A stretch of DNA of 64,000 nucleotides from JAPWJZ01 sp965279315 (GTDB lineage: Bacteria; Pseudomonadota; Alphaproteobacteria; Micavibrionales; UBA2020), in assembly GCA_965279315.1 (NCBI GenBank), contig OZ257145.1:62001-126000 (forward strand). Direction: 5' to 3'. Position numbers and translations under genes: made by a program. The notes under the pieces were generated by a model. The model did no database searches, was not told where the DNA came from, and worked only from the letters and a program-made list of their open reading frames with translations. Positions 25,903 to 34,265 of this stretch are shown here, piece after piece (the first letter of the stretch is position 1; every line of letters begins with the position of its first letter).

Positions 25903-26469
25903 ATGGATGCCATGAAGCGCTTGCCCCGCGAAAAAATCAGCGAAGAATTCAACGCATCGAAACGCGAATTCGCCGACTATGGCGCGAAGTCGGGCTTTGA
26001 CGTCGCGCTGCAAAACATCAGCACCGCGATCCTTGACCTGAAGGAAGCGGGCATCGACGTATCGCTGGAAATTTTCGGCGACGCGTCGGAACAGGCGTTT
26101 GATCTGTTCGGCACCACCAGCGTGACCGTGCCGATCAGCGGGATCCTGCGCATCGGGCCCATCCACCGCCTTTTCGCGCTGGCCACCAAATCCGACAGCA
26201 AGAACGTGATGATCATCGGGCTCTCGAATTACGACATCCGCTTCAACGGGCCGGATGCGAAACTGGCCGATGATGGCGAGCTTTCCGGCAAGGTGCGCAG
26301 CATCAATTTCGACCTGAAAAAAGACCCCGACGCATTGGTGAAATTCCAGCAGGAAATCATCAACCATGCCGCACGCAATGCGGTGGTGAACGACAACGAC
26401 ACGGCGCAGGTTTTTGACAGCGCGGCCAGTTTGCGCAAATCCGTCCTGCCGCGCCCGAAAGCATCATGA
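25903..26469 (+). CDS. Protein of unknown function upstream of RNA methyltransferase
   Basis: 188 residues from the ATG at 25903; a second ATG at 25912 is equally possible. Upstream in-frame sequence is AT-rich and not protein-like. I do not recognise the family. The protein looks soluble with alternating strands and helices, and has no signal peptide. Stretches such as IDVSLEIFGDASEQAFDLFG and the GIDVSLEI-type strand might suggest a compact alpha/beta fold. Its stop overlaps the next start by ATGA, so it is coupled to the methyltransferase and perhaps works with it. Confidence 0.75.
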   Translation: MDAMKRLPREKISEEFNASKREFADYGAKSGFDVALQNISTAILDLKEAGIDVSLEIFGDASEQAFDLFGTTSVTVPISGILRIGPIHRLFALATKSDSKNVMIIGLSNYDIRFNGPDAKLADDGELSGKVRSINFDLKKDPDALVKFQQEIINHAARNAVVNDNDTAQVFDSAASLRKSVLPRPKAS

Positions 26470-27377
26470 GCGATTTTTCCGCCTATCTCGCGCCCGAAGG
26501 TTTCGTCCACGAATTGGTGGCCGAACTGGGCGACGATGTGGATGACGTGCATGAACGCCTTGTCATTTCAAAGAAGCCCGCGCGTCGCGTGATCTGGGCG
26601 GAAAACAGCTGGCTGAACCCGCAATGGATTGAAGTTTCATCCATCGGCGACGCCGCAAAAAAACTGAAAAGCCTGCAGCGCAACTGGTGGAATTACGGCT
26701 TCGATTTCCACCGCCGTTCCGGCCTCATCACCGAAAAGCTGCCGCATGTAGGGGGCAAGCCGCTGAAATTCGGCCAGCCGTTGATTACAGCGCCATTAGG
26801 ATCGTGGACGCTGGTGAAGGAAAACCTGATCCTCGCCTCGCCTTCCTGTTCCGAACCCGTGCCGAACGGCGCGTATAAATTCGACGAGGACAAGGGCGAG
26901 CCCCCCAACCGCGCCTATTTGAAATTGTGGGAGGCGCTGACGCGCGCCGGGAAAATGCCGGGCAGCGGCGAGACCTGCATCGATTTCGGCTCCGCCCCCG
27001 GCGGCTGGACCTGGGTGCTGCATGCGCTGGGCGCGCATGTCATCAGCGTCGACAAAGCGCCGCTCGCGCCCAATATCGCGAAACTGCCGCGCGTGAAATA
27101 CATGGAGCAAAGCGCGTTTTCGATTGCGCCGAAGGATATCGGCCCGGTCGACTGGCTGTTTTCCGATGTCATCTGCTACCCCGAACGCCTGTTCCGGCTG
27201 GTGAGCGACTGGCGCGAGGCGGGATATGCGCGCAACTTTGTGACCACCATTAAATTACAAGGGGATACCGACTTCAAGGCCATCCAGCCCTTCCTTGACA
27301 TCGAGGGGTCGTATGCTATCCATTTGTATCACAACAAGCATGAAATAACCTGGTTCAGTCTGGAGAAACCCGTATGA
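26466..27377 (+). CDS. RlmM/FtsJ-like 2'-O-methyltransferase
   Basis: 303 residues. An N-terminal THUMP-like region (1-150) precedes a Rossmann methyltransferase domain with motif I IDFGSAPGGWTWVLHALG, acidic DKAPL, catalytic Asp in LFSDVICYPER and Lys in TTIKLQGDTD; this is the K-D-K-E layout of FtsJ/RrmJ. The GSAPGGW motif and length are closest to RlmM, which methylates C2498 of 23S rRNA, but the N-terminal part is shorter than E. coli RlmM, so the target is not certain. Overlaps both neighbours by 4 bp. Confidence 0.85.
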   Translation: MSDFSAYLAPEGFVHELVAELGDDVDDVHERLVISKKPARRVIWAENSWLNPQWIEVSSIGDAAKKLKSLQRNWWNYGFDFHRRSGLITEKLPHVGGKPLKFGQPLITAPLGSWTLVKENLILASPSCSEPVPNGAYKFDEDKGEPPNRAYLKLWEALTRAGKMPGSGETCIDFGSAPGGWTWVLHALGAHVISVDKAPLAPNIAKLPRVKYMEQSAFSIAPKDIGPVDWLFSDVICYPERLFRLVSDWREAGYARNFVTTIKLQGDTDFKAIQPFLDIEGSYAIHLYHNKHEITWFSLEKPV

Positions 27378-29452
27378 GCTACAAAGGCGACGAGCACCTG
27401 AAATCCCTCCTCTCCGCGTCCGGCGAAAAACGCTCGGTCGAGGAAGTGAAGGAAACGCTGCGCGGCATCAACGCCGCCCCCGCCGACCTTGGCGAGCCGC
27501 AACGCTGGGCGCGCCTGTTCACGACGAACGACAACGCCGAAACCGTGCAGCAGCTGGCGCTCTTGAAAGAACACCTCGCCGCGAACCAGAACAATGTGAA
27601 GCAGGATAAACTCGCCGATCTGCGCGCCGAAATGGCAAAGCGCGGCGTCGATGGTTTCTATATCCCCCGCGCCGATGAATTCCAGGGCGAATATGTGCCC
27701 GCCCGCGCCGAGCGTCTGGCATGGATCACCGAATTCACAGGTTCCGCCGGTTACGCCGTGGTGCTGAACGACAAGGCCGGTTTCTTAACCGATGGCCGCT
27801 ACACGCTGCAATCCCGCGCGCAGGTGGACGACAAATCATTCCAGATCTGCAACGTGTCGGAAAACCAGCTGCCGATCCCGACCATGTCGCCGGTCGAATG
27901 GATTGAAAAGAATTTGCCCGCAGGCGCGCGCTTCGGCGTTGACCCGTGGGTGCATACGCCCAACGACCTGAAACGCATCAAGGACGCGGTTGAAAAGGCC
28001 GGCGGCACGCTGGTGCTGCTGCAGGACAATCCGCTGGACGCGGCATGGAAAGACCAGCCGCCCGCGCCGCTTGCCCCCGTCGTGCCGCAACCGCTGCAGT
28101 TTGCCGGAAAATCCTCCGATGAAAAGCGCAGCGAACTTGCACAGGTGCTGACGGCAAAAGGCGCGGATGCGATTGCGGTCGCGCTGCCCGAAGAAATTGC
28201 ATGGCTTCTCAACATCCGTGGCGGCGACGTGCCCTGCACGCCCTTCGCCCTTTCCTATGCCATTGCGCACAAGGACGGATCGGTGGACTGGTATATCGAC
28301 AGCCGCAAGGTGACCGGGGAAACGAAGGCTTGGGTCGGCGCCGATGTGCGCCTGCACCCGCTGGAAGATTTCGCGGGCGGCATCGAGAGTTTGGCGAAAC
28401 AGGGGAAAAAGGTCTGGGTCGATCCCGGTTCCTCCCCCGCCAAGCTCGAAGACATCATCAAGACGGCGGGCGGCACAAGCATTGCCGAGAAAAGCCCGAT
28501 CCAATTGATGAAGGCAAAAAAGAACGCGGTGGAGATTCAGGGCACGATCGACGCGCATATCCGCGACGGCGTGGCGGTCACGCGCTTCCTGTCCTCCATC
28601 TGCGGTCAGGGTCAGGCGGCGAAGTATGACGAGCTCACCGCCTCCGACCTGCTGCAATCCTTCCGCGAACAGGGGCAGAATTTCCGTGGCCTCAGCTTCG
28701 ACACCATTTCCGGCGCGGGCGGCAACGGCGCGATTGTGCATTACCGTTCATCGCCCGAAACCAACAAGCCGCTGATGGCAGGGCCGATCTATTTGGTCGA
28801 CTCGGGCGCGCAATACCTCGACGGCACGACCGACATCACGCGCACCGTCGCGGTCGATAATGTGACGGCGGAGATGAAGGAACACAATACCCGCGTACTG
28901 AAAGGCCATATCCAGGTCGCCATGTCCGTCTTCCCCGAAGGCACCGTCGGCAAAGTGCTGGACGACAAGGCACGCGCCGCGCTGAAGGAAGTCGGCCTCG
29001 ATTACGCGCATGGCACCGGCCATGGCGTGGGCAGCTACCTCTCCGTCCATGAAGGCCCCGCCGGCATTTCGCCGCGCTCTACCACCGTGCCGTTCGAAGC
29101 GGGCATGATTGTCTCCAACGAACCCGGTTTTTACAAGGAAGGCGCGTACGGCATCCGTATCGAAAACCTCGTGACCGTGATCTATACGGGCAAGGTGGAT
29201 GCCGATGGCAAAAAACTGCTCGGCTTCAAAACGCTCACCATGGCGCCCATCGACACCAACCTGGTGGAGCCCGCTTTGCTGACGCCCGAAGAACTGAAAT
29301 GGCTGAACGATTACCACACCGAAGTCCGCAACACGCTGAAAACGCTGCTGGACAAGGTTGACCCGAAAGCATCCGAGTTTCTGGTGAAAGCCACCCAGCC
29401 GATCAGCAAGGGCAACGGGCCTTCGCCGAAGCTGCAGAATTTCTGCCTGTAA
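27374..29452 (+). CDS. pepP: Xaa-Pro aminopeptidase, M24 family
   Basis: 692 residues, about 80-90 longer than usual. The extra part is an N-terminal helical segment (1-75). Two creatinase-type N domains follow, then the pita-bread catalytic domain from about 385. Metal ligands are visible as DSGAQYLDGTTDITRT (two Asp), the His in GHGVGSYLSVHEGP, Glu in VSNEPGFYKEGAYGIRIEN and the final Glu. It removes N-terminal residues preceding proline, probably with two Mn ions, in the cytoplasm. Start ATG overlaps the methyltransferase stop by 4 bp; third gene of the operon. Confidence 0.93.
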   Translation: MSYKGDEHLKSLLSASGEKRSVEEVKETLRGINAAPADLGEPQRWARLFTTNDNAETVQQLALLKEHLAANQNNVKQDKLADLRAEMAKRGVDGFYIPRADEFQGEYVPARAERLAWITEFTGSAGYAVVLNDKAGFLTDGRYTLQSRAQVDDKSFQICNVSENQLPIPTMSPVEWIEKNLPAGARFGVDPWVHTPNDLKRIKDAVEKAGGTLVLLQDNPLDAAWKDQPPAPLAPVVPQPLQFAGKSSDEKRSELAQVLTAKGADAIAVALPEEIAWLLNIRGGDVPCTPFALSYAIAHKDGSVDWYIDSRKVTGETKAWVGADVRLHPLEDFAGGIESLAKQGKKVWVDPGSSPAKLEDIIKTAGGTSIAEKSPIQLMKAKKNAVEIQGTIDAHIRDGVAVTRFLSSICGQGQAAKYDELTASDLLQSFREQGQNFRGLSFDTISGAGGNGAIVHYRSSPETNKPLMAGPIYLVDSGAQYLDGTTDITRTVAVDNVTAEMKEHNTRVLKGHIQVAMSVFPEGTVGKVLDDKARAALKEVGLDYAHGTGHGVGSYLSVHEGPAGISPRSTTVPFEAGMIVSNEPGFYKEGAYGIRIENLVTVIYTGKVDADGKKLLGFKTLTMAPIDTNLVEPALLTPEELKWLNDYHTEVRNTLKTLLDKVDPKASEFLVKATQPISKGNGPSPKLQNFCL

Positions 29453-29480
29453 TTTTTTTTAGAATGAGCGCCGCTCTAAT

Positions 29481-29520
29481 CCCCTCTCCCGCGCTTGCGG
29501 GAGAGGGTTAGGGTGAGGGT
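29481..29520 (+). repeat. REP-like palindrome, left copy
   Basis: A perfect 11-bp stem (CCCTCTCCCGC / GCGGGAGAGGG) with a GCTT loop is followed by the tail TTAGGGTGAGGG. This palindrome type is widespread as scattered intergenic repeats in proteobacteria. It lies just behind the aminopeptidase, where it may also act as a terminator. The tail points to the orphan gene at 29546, and an inverted partner lies at 30160. Confidence 0.85.
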
Positions 29521-29545
29521 GCGTGTCAGAGCGAAAGGTCTCGGG

Positions 29546-30127
29546 ATGGAAGCACCAGAAAATAGTCAGGACTTAGAAAGCTATAAAACTTTTGGGCAGT
29601 CTGAAAATACCCGTGTCGAATTTGTTCGGCTCATATCTTTTGAGAAAATGAAGCAGAATATTGCGAAGATCGCTAAACATCTTCATCTGGAAGAAAAGCA
29701 TGTTTGTTATGTTTGGGGCGGAGGAGGAAACTCAAAATCCACATATCAAGCCCTGCGTAAAAATAACGATATCTCCGTAATGTTTGCGCGGAGTTGCATG
29801 CCGGGAATTTTCAAGATATTTGGCTCGTTAATACCTAGTCATCAAGGGCTGGTGAAGATTAACAAGGCTGACGCGCTTTGGCCTGCGGTGGAAGTAATTT
29901 TAGAGGCTGAGATGACTACAATATTTGTTTTCGATAGAAAACTTGAAGCCGGTTTTCTGGAAGCCGCAAAATCCTACGATTTTCGAAAAACTTCAGACGA
30001 CAGCTTTGGTGTAAAAGAGGATCTAGGATATTTAATTTATTTCGTGGATGCAGAAAACTGGGATGAAGGCGTTGCCGAAGTCGTTTCACTCGGCAAAGAC
30101 GTGCCGCATGACTTCGTGCTGGAATAA
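29546..30127 (+). CDS. Orphan protein of unknown function, AT-richer than its neighbours
   Basis: 193 residues from the ATG at 29546; the frame also runs upstream through the REP palindrome (giving an RVRVRVR artefact), which is not a credible start. I do not recognise the family. It has a YVWGGGGNSKSTYQAL segment resembling a glycine-rich loop and ends in an acidic region. Codon use (AAA, ATA, TTT, GAT) and A+T content differ clearly from flanking genes, and the gene is bracketed by inverted REP-like palindromes. Together these suggest recent arrival. No signal peptide or transmembrane segment is seen. Confidence 0.7.
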   Translation: MEAPENSQDLESYKTFGQSENTRVEFVRLISFEKMKQNIAKIAKHLHLEEKHVCYVWGGGGNSKSTYQALRKNNDISVMFARSCMPGIFKIFGSLIPSHQGLVKINKADALWPAVEVILEAEMTTIFVFDRKLEAGFLEAAKSYDFRKTSDDSFGVKEDLGYLIYFVDAENWDEGVAEVVSLGKDVPHDFVLE

Positions 30128-30159
30128 ATTGGAAGCGAATTTTTAATTGCGCGCCAGAC

Positions 30160-30201
30160 TCACCCTCTCCCCCCGCCCTCTCCCGCAAGGGCGGTAGAGG
30201 G
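30160..30201 (-). repeat. REP-like palindrome, right copy, inverted
   Basis: The stem CCCTCTCCCGC / GCGGTAGAGGG has one mismatch and an AAGG loop, preceded by CACCCTCTCC, the mirror of the tail in the copy at 29481. The palindrome overlaps the 3' coding end of the minus-strand membrane protein and supplies its last residues. Confidence 0.8.
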
Positions 30202-30777
30202 GGCCAAGGCCCCGCGCCGATAAACGCACAACACCACAAATGCCGTGTTAATCACAATCGACGACACCGGATAGACCAGCGTCGTCACCGTGAAATTCGT
30301 GAGTGCGACAAGTGACAGCCCCAGTTTCACATTCGCGATCATATAGGCGGCCAGGTTTTCTTCTGAAGGTTTCGTCCATGATTTGCGGATGGTCGGGTAA
30401 AATGCGACGCAGCTGATGATGGAGGCCAGCACGACCGACAATAACGGGTCGTCCGTCAGCACCCACGGCACGACCGCAACAAAGGCTGCAACAAGTGACA
30501 GCTTGTCGCCGCGCGTGATGTTTTTCTCGCCCCATTTCAGCGCCAGCGTGGCCTGAAACAGGCATGCCGCCGCCGTGATGCCGAGCGCCCATGCCCCCGG
30601 CCCCGCATGGTCGGCCAATTGGCCGAGGAAGGCGATCAGCGTGACCAGCCCCCAGACCAGATGCGTGTAAAAATGCGGGCGCGTTTCGCCGCGGAAGATG
30701 GAGAGGATATAAACCGTTGTCCCCCACAACCCGATAAGGAACGCCGCCAGCCCGAAAATTTCCTGATATGTCGCCAA
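30160..30777 (-). CDS. Small multipass membrane protein, possibly PQ-loop-like
   Basis: 205 residues with six to seven predicted membrane helices. Two sections resemble PQ-loop/SemiSWEET repeats: ILSIFRGETRPHFYTHLVWG near residue 25 and YPTIRKSWTKPSEENLAAYM near residue 130, each following a helix. Such proteins carry sugars or amino acids, but the match is weak and function is unknown. The last 15 or so residues (ALAPSTALAGEGGGRG) are encoded by a REP-like palindrome, so the original C-terminus was probably altered by insertion of the repeat. Confidence 0.75.
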   Translation of the reverse strand: MATYQEIFGLAAFLIGLWGTTVYILSIFRGETRPHFYTHLVWGLVTLIAFLGQLADHAGPGAWALGITAAACLFQATLALKWGEKNITRGDKLSLVAAFVAVVPWVLTDDPLLSVVLASIISCVAFYPTIRKSWTKPSEENLAAYMIANVKLGLSLVALTNFTVTTLVYPVSSIVINTAFVVLCVYRRGALAPSTALAGEGGGRG

Positions 30778-30880
30778 AACCCTGCCCCTTTGCCCTGCCT
30801 GCCAGCATAGGGCGGCGGGGCGGGGCTGTCACGGGCGGCGCGTTAAAATACGCATGACTTGTTCAAAGTTATGACAATAA

Positions 30881-30926
30881 TTGACACCGATTTCGCCTTG
30901 TCATAGTAACCCCTATTTTCTATAGT
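30881..30926 (+). promoter_or_regulatory. Overlapping sigma-70-type promoters for the first ankyrin gene
   Basis: TTGACA (30881-30886), a 17-bp spacer and TAGTAA (30904-30909); overlapping this, TTGTCA (30898-30903), a 17-bp spacer and TATAGT (30921-30926). Either would start transcription shortly before the start codon at 30963. They lie in a short AT-rich gap. Only one may be used. Confidence 0.55.
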
Positions 30927-30962
30927 TCCCCCTGTTCCCAGATTCAACCGGACAGGACAGCG

Positions 30963-32075
30963 ATGCCGCTGATGCACACCAACAAAGGTTTCCTGAAGGC
31001 CGCCGAGCGCGGCGATATGGATGTGCTGAAAAGCTATCTGGCCGGCAAGCACGCCCCCGAATTCCTGAAGATCACCGACCGCAACGGGAACACCGCGCTG
31101 CACCTTGCCGTGAAATCGGGCAAGATCGACGCCATCGACGCGCTGCTGGCGGCGGGGGCGGATATCGAGGAACGCGGGCGCGTCAATTACACGCCGCTCG
31201 GCACCGCCGTCTATGCCAGCCGCACGGATTCATTGCGCCACCTGCTGGCAAAGGGCGCAGACCCGAATGCCGACATGCAGGGCGGATCCACCGCGCTGGG
31301 CATTGCGGTTGCGCGCAACAGCCCCACCGCCGTCACCTTTTTGCTGGAGGCGAAAGCCGACCCGAATTTGGGCAACCCGCTGATGATGGCCGCGCAATAC
31401 GACCGCACCGCGATCGTGAAGATGCTGATCGCGGCGGGCGCGAATATCGATGTGCATGACGACCAGAAACGCAACCCACTGCATTACGCCGCCATCAACA
31501 CCTCGCAGGAACTCGCGACGCTGCTGCTGGAAAAGGGCGCGGATATCAACCAGCGCGACAAATCGAACGGCTTCAGCCCGCTGCAATGGGCGATCCATTA
31601 CGGGCGGCACCAGATGGTGGAATTCTTCCTGGAAAAAGGCGCCGATGCCGAGGTCAAGAACAATAACGGCCAGACCGCGCTGCAGGCCGCGCGCGCCGGC
31701 CGCAACGAGGCGATCATCGGCATCATGGAATCGCGCCAGAAACCCCTGCGCCCCGGTTACGACCTGCCCGACACGGCGGAGGGCGAAACCGAAACATGGC
31801 TGCGCATGGGCGCGGGAAAAATCGCGCAGGTCGGCATCTATCCCGCGCTGGAGCGTAAATTGACCGAGATTTTCAATTTTGAATCGCGCGAGCGCATCAC
31901 CATCTCCGAAAACCTGCGCACGGGCGTTGAAAACATGGCGGCACCACAGAGCTTTGACGTTATCGAGGAAACGGTGCTGCAAAAAGCGGCCGCCGCCTAT
32001 CGTAATGCGGGTGGGACGGTTGATGAGACACAGCTGACACGCCGCAGCCTGAACAAGACCGCGAGGCTCCCGTAA
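30963..32075 (+). CDS. Ankyrin-repeat protein with conserved C-terminal domain (copy A)
   Basis: 370 residues. About eight ankyrin repeats fill residues 5-260 (for example GNTALHLAVKSGKIDAIDAL and GFSPLQWAIHYGRHQMVEFF). A non-ankyrin domain of about 80 residues follows, centred on EIFNFESRER at residue 302, then SENLRTGVEN. The same domain ends the next two proteins. No signal peptide or membrane helix. Ankyrin proteins bind other proteins, and in bacteria with type IV secretion some are effectors; whether this one is exported is unknown. The stop and the next start overlap in TAATG. Confidence 0.9.
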   Translation: MPLMHTNKGFLKAAERGDMDVLKSYLAGKHAPEFLKITDRNGNTALHLAVKSGKIDAIDALLAAGADIEERGRVNYTPLGTAVYASRTDSLRHLLAKGADPNADMQGGSTALGIAVARNSPTAVTFLLEAKADPNLGNPLMMAAQYDRTAIVKMLIAAGANIDVHDDQKRNPLHYAAINTSQELATLLLEKGADINQRDKSNGFSPLQWAIHYGRHQMVEFFLEKGADAEVKNNNGQTALQAARAGRNEAIIGIMESRQKPLRPGYDLPDTAEGETETWLRMGAGKIAQVGIYPALERKLTEIFNFESRERITISENLRTGVENMAAPQSFDVIEETVLQKAAAAYRNAGGTVDETQLTRRSLNKTARLP

Positions 32076-33031
32076 TGTTCGACAGCGCGAAAAAATTCAT
32101 CCAGGCCGTGAAGGATAATGACGAGAAAACCGTCACGCGGTATGTCAAAGAATACTATTACAACAGCCGCAAAGTGGACCTGAACGCGCGTGACGACGGC
32201 GGCATGACCGCCATTTATTACGCCGCAAAGCTCGGCCATAGCGAGATCCTCAACACCATGCTGAAATTCGGCCTGAACGCCAATACGCCGGACAAGGAAG
32301 GCCATACGCCGCTGACGATCAGCCTGATCAACAAGCAGCGCGACGCCGCGAAGGTATTGATTGCGCGCGGCGCGGATGTGAACGCCCATGCCGCCGATTA
32401 CATCACGCCGCTGCATTTCGCCGCGCATCAGGGCGATATCGAGCTGGTGAAACTGCTGGTGGGTTACGGCGCTGACCTGAACCCCGTAATCGTGAACAAC
32501 GGCTATACCCCGCTGCATTGGGCGATCATCCAGGGCCATGCGAATGTGGTGGAATTCCTGATGGAGCGCGGCGCGCGCACCGATATGCCCGACAAAAAAG
32601 GCCAGACGCAGCTGGACATCGCGGCCACCAAGGGCGCGCACCTGCAAAAAATCCTCGAAACCGCCGCCGCCAAGGCCGCAGCCGCTACGATGGCGCAAGA
32701 GCCCGCCGCCCCCGTCTACAGCGGCAACGACAGATGGCTGCGTACCGGCGAACATCAGGTCACGCATATCGGCGAGATCCCCGACATCAACCGCCGCCTG
32801 ACCGAGATTTTCAATTTCGAAAGCCGCGAGCGCACCGTCATCAACGAAAATACGCGCAGCGGCGTCGAAACCACTTCCGCCCCCGAAAATTTCGACAACA
32901 TTGCCGAAGCGGCGCTGCGCAAGGCGCTTGCCGAATTCGTGAAGCTGGGCGGCGAAGCGGTGGAATCCGATGTCATCGGCAAGCGCAATTCCGGCGCGAA
33001 TAACGGTCCGTCAAGGCCGTTCCGCGTTTAA
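32075..33031 (+). CDS. Ankyrin-repeat protein with conserved C-terminal domain (copy B)
   Basis: 318 residues. About six ankyrin repeats (residues 1-195; for example GMTAIYYAAKLGHSEILNTM and GYTPLHWAIIQGHANVVEFL), an Ala-rich linker, then the shared C-terminal domain with EIFNFESRER at residue 244. Start ATG overlaps the preceding stop by one base, so A and B are translationally coupled. The DNA coding for EIFNFE is nearly identical among the three copies, which suggests duplication. Function unknown. Confidence 0.9.
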   Translation: MFDSAKKFIQAVKDNDEKTVTRYVKEYYYNSRKVDLNARDDGGMTAIYYAAKLGHSEILNTMLKFGLNANTPDKEGHTPLTISLINKQRDAAKVLIARGADVNAHAADYITPLHFAAHQGDIELVKLLVGYGADLNPVIVNNGYTPLHWAIIQGHANVVEFLMERGARTDMPDKKGQTQLDIAATKGAHLQKILETAAAKAAAATMAQEPAAPVYSGNDRWLRTGEHQVTHIGEIPDINRRLTEIFNFESRERTVINENTRSGVETTSAPENFDNIAEAALRKALAEFVKLGGEAVESDVIGKRNSGANNGPSRPFRV

Positions 33032-33058
33032 TTAAACCAGCAATTTAAATTTAAAAAA

Positions 33059-33082
33059 GCTGAAAACATTAGTGTTTTCAGC
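33059..33082. terminator. Hairpin after ankyrin copies A and B
   Basis: Perfect 10-bp inverted repeat GCTGAAAACA / TGTTTTCAGC with a TTAG loop, 28 bp after the copy B stop codon. An A-run precedes it, but no T-run follows on the plus strand, so it may act as a weak terminator or mRNA stabiliser. Confidence 0.5.
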
Positions 33083-33100
33083 GCGGTAGCATAATACCTC

Positions 33101-33129
33101 TTGACGCTTTTCCGTGCGGTTGGGATAAT
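33101..33129 (+). promoter_or_regulatory. Sigma-70-type promoter of the third ankyrin gene
   Basis: TTGACG (33101-33106), a 17-bp spacer and GATAAT (33124-33129), 43 bp before the start codon at 33172. A separate promoter after the hairpin indicates that copy C is transcribed apart from copies A and B. Confidence 0.65.
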
Positions 33130-33171
33130 TCCCCAACACCATCAACAACTGCGGGGAACACGACTTACCAC

Positions 33172-34137
33172 ATGGCATTCATCAGCACGAAGAAGACCTT
33201 CTTTGCGGCCGCCACCAGCGGTGATCTTGATGAAATCAAATACGGTTTGCAGGAGGGCCAGCCCTACCCCGTCGACATGAAAAACCCCGAAGGCAAAACC
33301 GTGCTGATGCTGGCGGCGGAAGCGGGACAGCTGGAAGCCATCAAATACCTCCTTACCCGCAAGCCCGACCTGACGCAGACCGACCCCGAGGGCAATACCG
33401 CGCTGCTGCTCGCACTGACCAAGGATAAATCGGCGGCGGCGCTGCTGCTGATCGCGGCGGGATCGGATGTGAACGCGCATAACAGCAGCTATACCTATCC
33501 CATCCACTGGGCGGCGCATAACGGCGACCTTGATGCCGCGAGGGCTATGGTCGAAAAAGGCGCTGACCTGAATGTGCGCAATAAAAAGGACGAGCTGACA
33601 CCCGCCTATTACGCCGTCGCCAGCGACCGCGGCGCAGTGCTGGAATTTCTCATCGCATCGGGCGCGCGCACCGATATGCCGGGCAAGGACGACAAGACCC
33701 CCGCCGACCTCGCCAAGGAAAAATACCCGCGCCTGCAAAAAATCATCGAGACGACGGTGCGCGCAACGCCCGCCGTGGAAACGCCCGCTGTTGCTGCCGT
33801 TCCCGCCGCCGCCCCGCCCGCAAATGAAAACAAACCCGCCAGCGCATCCGAAACATGGGCGCTGATGAACGCCACCACCATCGCCAAAATCGCCGAAATG
33901 CCTGTGCTGAGCCGCAAGATCACGGAGATTTTCAATTTCGAATCCCGCGAACGCCTGATTATTTCCGAGAACCTGAAGACGGGTGTGGAGACGCTGGGCG
34001 TGGCCGAGAGTTTCACGACGCTCGCCGATGCCATCCTTTCCCGCGCGACGGATGAGTTGAAAAAAGCAGGTGGCAAGCCGCCCGTGCTGGACGACAAGCC
34101 CGCGAGTGCGGGGCCGATTGCGCGGTTGAAAATCTAG
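33172..34137 (+). CDS. Ankyrin-repeat protein with conserved C-terminal domain (copy C)
   Basis: 321 residues. About five to six ankyrin repeats (residues 1-185; for example GKTVLMLAAEAGQLEAIKYL), an Ala/Pro linker (about 200-225), and the shared C-terminal domain with EIFNFESRER at residue 252 and SENLKTGVET after it. Single gene with its own promoter. No export signal visible. Paired palindromic repeats follow directly after the stop codon. Confidence 0.9.
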   Translation: MAFISTKKTFFAAATSGDLDEIKYGLQEGQPYPVDMKNPEGKTVLMLAAEAGQLEAIKYLLTRKPDLTQTDPEGNTALLLALTKDKSAAALLLIAAGSDVNAHNSSYTYPIHWAAHNGDLDAARAMVEKGADLNVRNKKDELTPAYYAVASDRGAVLEFLIASGARTDMPGKDDKTPADLAKEKYPRLQKIIETTVRATPAVETPAVAAVPAAAPPANENKPASASETWALMNATTIAKIAEMPVLSRKITEIFNFESRERLIISENLKTGVETLGVAESFTTLADAILSRATDELKKAGGKPPVLDDKPASAGPIARLKI

Positions 34138-34251
34138 TGTCACCCCGGCGAAGGCCGGGGTCCACGGACTGACGCTGTGTCGCATAACAGGTGACGGACG
34201 GTTACAGGACACGCGATGCCGTCCGTGGATTCCGGCCTTCGCCGGAATGAC
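34138..34251. repeat. Inverted pair of palindromic intergenic repeats (first)
   Basis: TGTCACCCCGGCGAAGGCCG at 34138 and onward is mirrored at 34221-34251 by TCCGTGGATTCCGGCCTTCG and the following GCCGGAATGACA. Each arm is itself a palindrome around GGCGAAGGCC. The type is common in alphaproteobacterial intergenic DNA. The pair can fold into one long hairpin. Confidence 0.85.
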
Positions 34252-34265
34252 ATTTTTTTGTTGAA

